A program made the translations under genes and the position numbers. From Aphelenchoides besseyi (lineage: Eukaryota; Nematoda; Chromadorea; Rhabditida; Aphelenchoididae): a stretch of DNA of 64,000 nucleotides. Below, one piece after another: positions 58,628-64,000 of the stretch. Location of the stretch: assembly GCA_024699855.1 (NCBI GenBank), contig JAMPIQ010000002.1:5394001-5458000 (forward strand), read 5' to 3'. Position 1 is the first letter of the stretch. The number at the start of each line of letters is the position of its first letter. The notes below the pieces were generated by a model. That model saw only the letters and a program-made list of their open reading frames with translations, was not told the DNA's origin and did not search any database.

Positions 58628-59806
58628 TTATGAAGATAATTTAAAGCAAATCGAAATGGATGAAGGTTTTAATTGGTCGCATGAAGCGTTCGTAACCATG
58701 CGTTGAAGCCTGTTCAGTGAGTTGTTGTTGCAGTCTTCGTTCCAGCGTACATGCACATAAAATTTGCCATCATGCAGTCTTTTATATCGGAATACGACCG
58801 ACGGCCTTTCCAATTCAATAGAAGATGAGCGCAGTCGATTCATGAATTCACTAGCTGTTCCACGACATTGACCTAAACGCCAGAAAAAGTGACTGTTGAA
58901 TTTCAACGAAGAAGTAGCTATAGCGAAAAAGAGCGATTCTATGAAACCAATGATTCCGTTGATTGTGAATCCAACATGCGTATTTTGAAAGTCCAAAGTA
59001 GTAGGCAGATATTTCTGGGTACACCAGTGTTGTAGAGTGGAATCGGTTATGGCGAGATGTGTAAATGGAGAAATCACTTGCAAACAAAGAGAATCTAATT
59101 GAGGTATTTGAGCGAACAGCTGCAAATGATGAAACGGTCATAGAATATAAACTAGACTTACTTCATCGTTAACAATAGTTGAAATATTTTTGCAGAATTC
59201 TATTGAGAGCACTGAGCATGATGTTCGACTGACCAATTCGGTGAACAATGTTGGCGGAATGTTGAAAAAACAAAATTCAAAAGTCAATTGTGAAACTTGA
59301 CTAAATAAACGTATTACGCGTTATCATTATCTCAATTTTTTACCGTAAGTCAGCAACGGGATTTAAAAAAGTCTGAATGAGCTGTTCGTTGATAGCTGAG
59401 CCTGCGATCACGATTTCCCGTCCTATTACAAACGATCGCAAATGGGATTGGATCTGATCGGCTAACACAGTCGTGGTAGAGTCAACACTAGTCGTCGACG
59501 AACGAAGTGGTCGATTTCTTCGTTTTAACTGGATCTGAATTTGTGTCGGCAACTTTTCGGTACATGTAAACGTTTTATATCTGAAAAACACTCGATTGCA
59601 AAGCCAAATATTGATCGATCATCTTACCTCATACAATCAACAGCCGGACGTGAAAGATAAGATGAGTTGCTAGCAATCACACGTTGAAAACGACGACAAA
59701 CTAAACGCAATTTCAACAAATCGTTGGAATTAAAAGCGCTCAAAATTGTCAACAAAACTGCATCTGGTAGACGACTGAATTGATCTGTTGACGTTATTGG
59801 CAACAT
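58628..59806 (-). CDS. F-box protein
   Basis: Starts at ATG 59806 (three bases after GATTTTAG, acceptor-like). An F-box near residues 10-50 reads FSRLPDAVLLTILSAFNSND then LLKLRLVCRRFQRVI, the L-P...V...I..F...D.L..R.VCRRF pattern. Further exons give KLPTQIQIQLKRRNRPLR, EIVIAGSAINEQLIQTFL, LTFEFCFFNIPPTLFTELV and LFAQIPQLDSLCLQVI, suggesting a degenerate Leu-rich or FBA-type substrate domain, and a C-terminal domain with VVFRYKRLHDGKFYVHVRW. Likely a substrate adaptor of an SCF ubiquitin ligase. Nematode F-box families evolve fast, in line with the broken relative at 4851-5504. Confidence 0.7.
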
Positions 59807-62127
59807 GATCCGCTAAAATCTTTCCAATTACTATTGTTCAATAACAACACAATATCGCGCAACATCAATAATAGCAATTGGAAGAATGAGTTTAGAATAC
59901 TAAAAAGTTATGGGCTTCTTAATGCATTTCATCAGAAGCGCGGTGCAGCGGCAATGCCAAAAGCGATCGGAGGGAAACGAAATCGTCGTTTCTTCTGATT
60001 GGTTTGGCGGTGCGATGTGGAGGAACAGGAGCATGTGTTGACGTCGTAAAGTCGAGTATGACCTCTGGAAATTTTTATGTTCTTGCCGAATTTATGAAAA
60101 AACTCGGAATCAACGGCTGTTGACTTTTGAAGAAGTCCATTGGTCAGAACAAAAGATACCGTAGAAACAAAAGCAAAGTAACCGGTAGTCTTAGAATCAA
60201 AAGTTGAACGGAAAGTAATAAAATCCGCGGCGCTGTAAAAATCAGATTCCACAAACGGGCGGCAACATCAAAATGCGCGAAAGATGAGCGAAATTCAAGC
60301 TCCTGATTCGTTCCGAATACCGCCAATCACTCAGTTGTTTTAATATTGAGAGTTTCGGTGTCTGATCAAAATTCGGTATTCGAAGTCGAGCGCAATCCGC
60401 TCTTCCACGACAAACAACTCACGACCCAATTTTATGCAAAAAAATTAGATTGCGGAAAGGTCGGCGATGTCTTTACGGGACCGTAAACAAATTGAATGTT
60501 GGGGTGCCAAGCACACGAACAAAGTAGTCGGATTAATCGAACACCAACGCGAGATTGCAACCACCCAATCGGCATTTTTTGATCGCAGCTGCTCGTCCAA
60601 AACACCTGCAAACAATTCACGACTGTAAGAGCGATTCTTATCTTTGAAATCGTCAAGTTAAGACCCCGCGGTTAACATACGCAGTGGGAGTGCAAGTCGT
60701 GTAATCAGGCAGACAAATTGCGGACCTCTGTGGCCGATCTTTTTGGGCAACAAAGAAAACGAGTTCTTTGTTATCTAACTGACTGTAACGCTAATTTCGT
60801 TTGCTGGTTCTTTCTTGTTGCGCCAAATTGCTTCAAATGTGTGCCTCGGGAAATCTTACATGTTGAGTTTGCGGTTTTTAGCTGAAGGACATAAATAAGG
60901 TCAAACGTTTTTGCAATTTAGATTACGGTCGAATGCGTTTCCGATATTTGCTTAAGGTTGCACGATTAACCGGCTGTTAAGTTCACAACAACACATGAAA
61001 TCGTAAAAATGTGGGTCTTTCCTAGTAGACCCTCTCCGACCGCTCGCTAAGGAATGCAAATTTTCTTAGATACAGTCAGGTTCGATTCCGCTTGGGCTTA
61101 GTTCTTGATCGCATTCTCTTTTTGTTTGTCAGGAAACGGTCGCATTTGTGCCGTTCAAACGAGCCGCTACCGCCACTTAACATTTACGGTTAATTAACGC
61201 TAAATCTATACCCCCAACCATTCACTCTGCGATAGCCTCCGTCAGGAAGTTTGCAATTTGTGCAGGATATCACCGCTGTGTTTATCTTATTGAGAGAACC
61301 AGTTTGATTCTCATTTGGAATGGTTTTGTAATTGTGGTGTTAACCGTCGTATCTCGTATCTGATGGTTTTTTGCACGATAAAAATAATATCGTTGAAATC
61401 AGCGCAAAGCGCTGAGTCTGTTGTTGTTGTATGAATCACTGGGATTATCAGTGAGTAGTTAGAGTATACTCACTCCACGTTCAGTTTTTGAAAATGAGAA
61501 TCCGATAATTAGGCCAACCACCGATAGACGGTTTTGGATTGTTCGACGCAGTGGGTTAGAAATGGAAATTGCGATCTGTGAAAACGGAGATTTTGTTGAA
61601 AGGAAAGTCTACTAGGAAATACCCGAAATGTCTCTTTGATTTTGACTAATTTGCCAACGAACAAAACATCCAATTGTGGAAACCCGCTTAAAAGACCTGC
61701 ACTTTCGGTAATCCTGCGATTTGCGCTCCAATGGTTCGATCTAATTGAGACGAGGCAACGGAAGTGTCGGGACTCTTGACTACTCTGCGCAAATCAAATT
61801 GCTTTGCGCAGCTGTCATTCTCACGATTTCGTGACATTGAAAAGCCGACGGACGGAAGAAAGTCCCAGAAATCTCATAAAACACGTTTTTTCCGAACTGT
61901 CAAAAACAGCAATGAATATTAATACAACATTTTATGTGCATTCATAACAAGAATTTAATCTACTTAAAAGCAAAAGCCACAAATTGCACCTAATGAAAAT
62001 CAACAACAAAGGCAAGATCAAGAGTTTCAGTGACTTTTCGATAACAAAGGACGGTTTGAAATACCCAAGAAGGAATTAACCGGAATAACAAAATGCAATT
62101 CTATGAGCATAATAAAGCTTTAAATGT
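59807..62127. other. Long gene-poor stretch
   Basis: This 2.3 kb is the longest unassigned span right of 7 kb. A minus frame near 60144-60326 contains ILLLSVQLLILRLPVTLLL (very hydrophobic) and an overlapping minus frame to 59932 is open for about 106 codons, but neither has an ATG or a convincing exon partner. GGTTCGATTCC at about 61079 resembles a tRNA B box, but no cloverleaf could be folded around it. Confidence 0.4.
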
Positions 62128-64000
62128 TCAGATCAATCGAATAATTGAGTCTAAACCTAATACTGATGGAACCGTTAAATCCTCTAACACGAAATCCGAA
62201 TAAACGAAAGGTTGAGAATTGAATTTGGTTAAATAGGTTCCTGGCATTATTGCAGAGTCCTAAATTGCAAGGCATTATACTCATAACCAGTTGATTCGAA
62301 CGTACTAAACTCTGAGAACTGTTATTGACCTCCGCTAATGCCGCTCGTTCACTTAATCTGTCCTTCAACTTGTTGACAAATTCACTGGAAATCTCCTCCT
62401 CTTCGAAGTTTGGAGGAGGAGTGTAATGCTTTAAAATGGCCACCACTTGTTTAGCTGTTAATTTGCTGGTCAAATCGCCTGATAACGCGTCCAAATTGGA
62501 TTCGTCTTTTCGAGATTGCATCAAGTGGGATGCTTGAATCAACGGCTCCAACGCTTCCGAGCAAAACCCCAATTCGTGTTTGTTGAACCAGTTCTCAATC
62601 TCAGTCACGTTGTGTTTGATTTGGATGGCTTTTTCGAAATTACAAAGATCATTGCGGAAAACAAGTCTATTCATTGCCAACGCACAAATCCATTGTGAAA
62701 TTTGTCGAAAAACTTGCGAAAAAACCACGTAATCGGCACCGAAGTTTCTTAATTTGGTATGTACAACATTTAACTACAAATCAAATTATTGTAATAGAAA
62801 AGCTAACTTACAAACTCTTTCATGTCGTCTAAACTTTGCACTACAGACTCTTTCGATGATTCACGTGTTAGATTTCGACTTTTTGGATCATCAGTTACTT
62901 TCTTTGCTTCCAACTGAGGAGCATCTGATTCGTGTTGGAGAATGGCGGCGGCTAAAAATGAATGTTATTTTGTCAACCGAATGAAACTCAACAAATCTTC
63001 GGTGTCAAAAGCGGTTCTATTACACGTTTCATCAGTGATTGAAAGAAGTCTTCGACTCGCAGTTTAAGTTGATTTCGAATCGGTTCAAAGTTGAAATTTT
63101 TTAAACGCCACGAATTCTGCTTCTCCGTGTTCATGAAGTGCCACCCTTCTTCTTCGAATTTACCATCGTACTGAGAAAACAAATTCAATAGTCGATACAG
63201 GTATACGAGCCACATGCTTAAAGTATCCATATCGCGTGAATTTGCGGCAATTTCTTTGAGAAAAGTGTGAATAGAGTTGAACAGTTCGGTGATGAGTGAG
63301 TCGTCTTGAACATGATCACCAAATCGGAAGGCACCGAAGATAATGAAAGCCGGCTGACAGTGAGAAAGCTGTCGAGCAATTCGCGGTTTCAAATCTAAAT
63401 CAGCATAAATCCGAATCAAATGAATAGACCTCTTACCTTTGACCATCAGTCGAGCAAATTCGGGGATGTTCAGAACTTCGATTAAACCTAACTGTCCAGA
63501 CAAAAACGATCCGTTGCCTTCGTCGCTGTGAACATCCGATGACGAAAGTGAATAGGCACGTAGCGATGCTCGTGAAACATTGGATTGTCGTTTCAAAGAC
63601 ACTTGCGATAACTAAACGAAAACGAATTCAATACAAATTATTCGATAAACCTTCTGCTCGAGATTTTCACTCGTTCGAATCTCATCGTTGGAATTCGACG
63701 ACTCGGAAGGAAAATCGTTTGTCTGAAATATTTTTAATTACGAACATTACTCTTCTTTTTTGTTGACCTCAAATGTCAATTGGTAAAAGTCGGATGAGGG
63801 TTTGGTTGTTGCAGAAAAGGTTGTCGAATTGGTTGTGCTGGATGAGAAGTCAACACCTCCATTACTCAACTCGAAATCTAAGTCATCAATCATCTCTTCG
63901 AAAACATTAGAAAACAAAACTGAAATTCGAACTTTACGTCATGAATGGTCAGAAAAAGAAGCGCATTATCGAGCTGACGTGAAAGTAAAAAGCGACACCC
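62128..64000 (-). CDS. MYO5: Class V myosin tail (DIL domain), 5' part outside window
   Basis: Actin motor for vesicle transport; only the globular cargo-binding tail lies here. Reading leftward from the right edge: an acidic Ser/Thr linker (EEMIDDLDFELSNGG), SLRAYSLSSSDVHSDEG, then the tail LKPRIARQLSHCQPAFIIFG, FLKEIAANSRDMDTLSMWLV, LLNLFSQYDGKFEEEGWHFM. The DIL core follows: FRQISQWICALAMNRLVFRN, DLCNFEKAIQIKHNVTEIEN, FCSEALEPLIQASHLMQSRK and KLTAKQVVAILKHYTPPPNF. The last intron is best read as 46 nt with donor GTACGT, restoring the family ending VPSVLGLDS and stopping at 62128. Motor and IQ regions would lie beyond 64000. Another DIL protein is less likely because the whole myosin V tail order is kept. 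Confidence 0.82.

Noticed and set aside
61070..61100. tRNA gene suggested by GGTTCGATTCC
   Set aside because: The flanking bases do not form a T stem, and no anticodon or acceptor stem could be built.
62251..62300. A 28-nt intron in the myosin V tail
   Set aside because: A stronger donor (GTACGT) slightly upstream gives a normal 46-nt intron in the same phase and restores the family C-terminus.

Overview
The window is nuclear DNA from a compact animal genome, almost certainly a nematode. Introns are GT-AG and mostly 37-50 nt, ending in TTTAG or TTTCAG. Many start codons sit a few bases after an acceptor-like TTTAG/TTCAG, as expected for spliced-leader trans-splicing. The content also fits: ShKT cysteine-rich secreted proteins, an F-box family, a divergent nuclear receptor and a Tc3-like transposon. 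I cannot name the species or clade. Gene models below are spliced by hand; where stated I checked that exon phases join without a stop.

Left end (1-7100) is accessory and repeat-rich: a Ulp1/C48-type protease running off the left edge, an 80-bp tandem duplication, a decayed Tc3-like transposase, a BED zinc-finger gene, an F-box pseudogene with two in-frame TAA codons, and an ~850-bp foldback element carrying tRNA-like sequence in both arms.

From 7300 to 64000 the DNA is dense with genes, about one per 2 kb. Left to right: an unassigned membrane protein and a small unassigned protein; a same-strand run of PGS1 (cardiolipin pathway), TMEM186 (complex I assembly) and spastin; a MIF4G protein divergent from PACS; TRNT1; small secreted and ShKT proteins; RUNDC1; PHF5A; a SIPA1L-type RapGAP; AHSA1; a four-helix membrane protein only 57 nt upstream of a gene fusing a YiiX-like permuted papain/NlpC-P60 domain to an ALDH9-type aldehyde dehydrogenase; an evectin-like PH protein; a C19orf47-like SAM protein; a divergent TFB2M-like protein; a gremlin-like cystine-knot protein; aftiphilin; a beta-propeller protein; a lipocalin; a divergent importin alpha; a nuclear receptor whose 1-kb intron holds both a partial exon duplication and an antisense gene; a cysteine-rich secreted protein; an acidic unassigned protein; an F-box protein; and the tail of a class V myosin running off the right edge.

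Most genes are housekeeping, so there is no single pathway. Two themes recur: mitochondrial functions placed in tight same-strand runs (PGS1/TMEM186, TFB2M) and membrane traffic (PACS, aftiphilin, evectin, myosin V). The most unusual objects are the YiiX-ALDH fusion, the nuclear-receptor intron and the foldback element.
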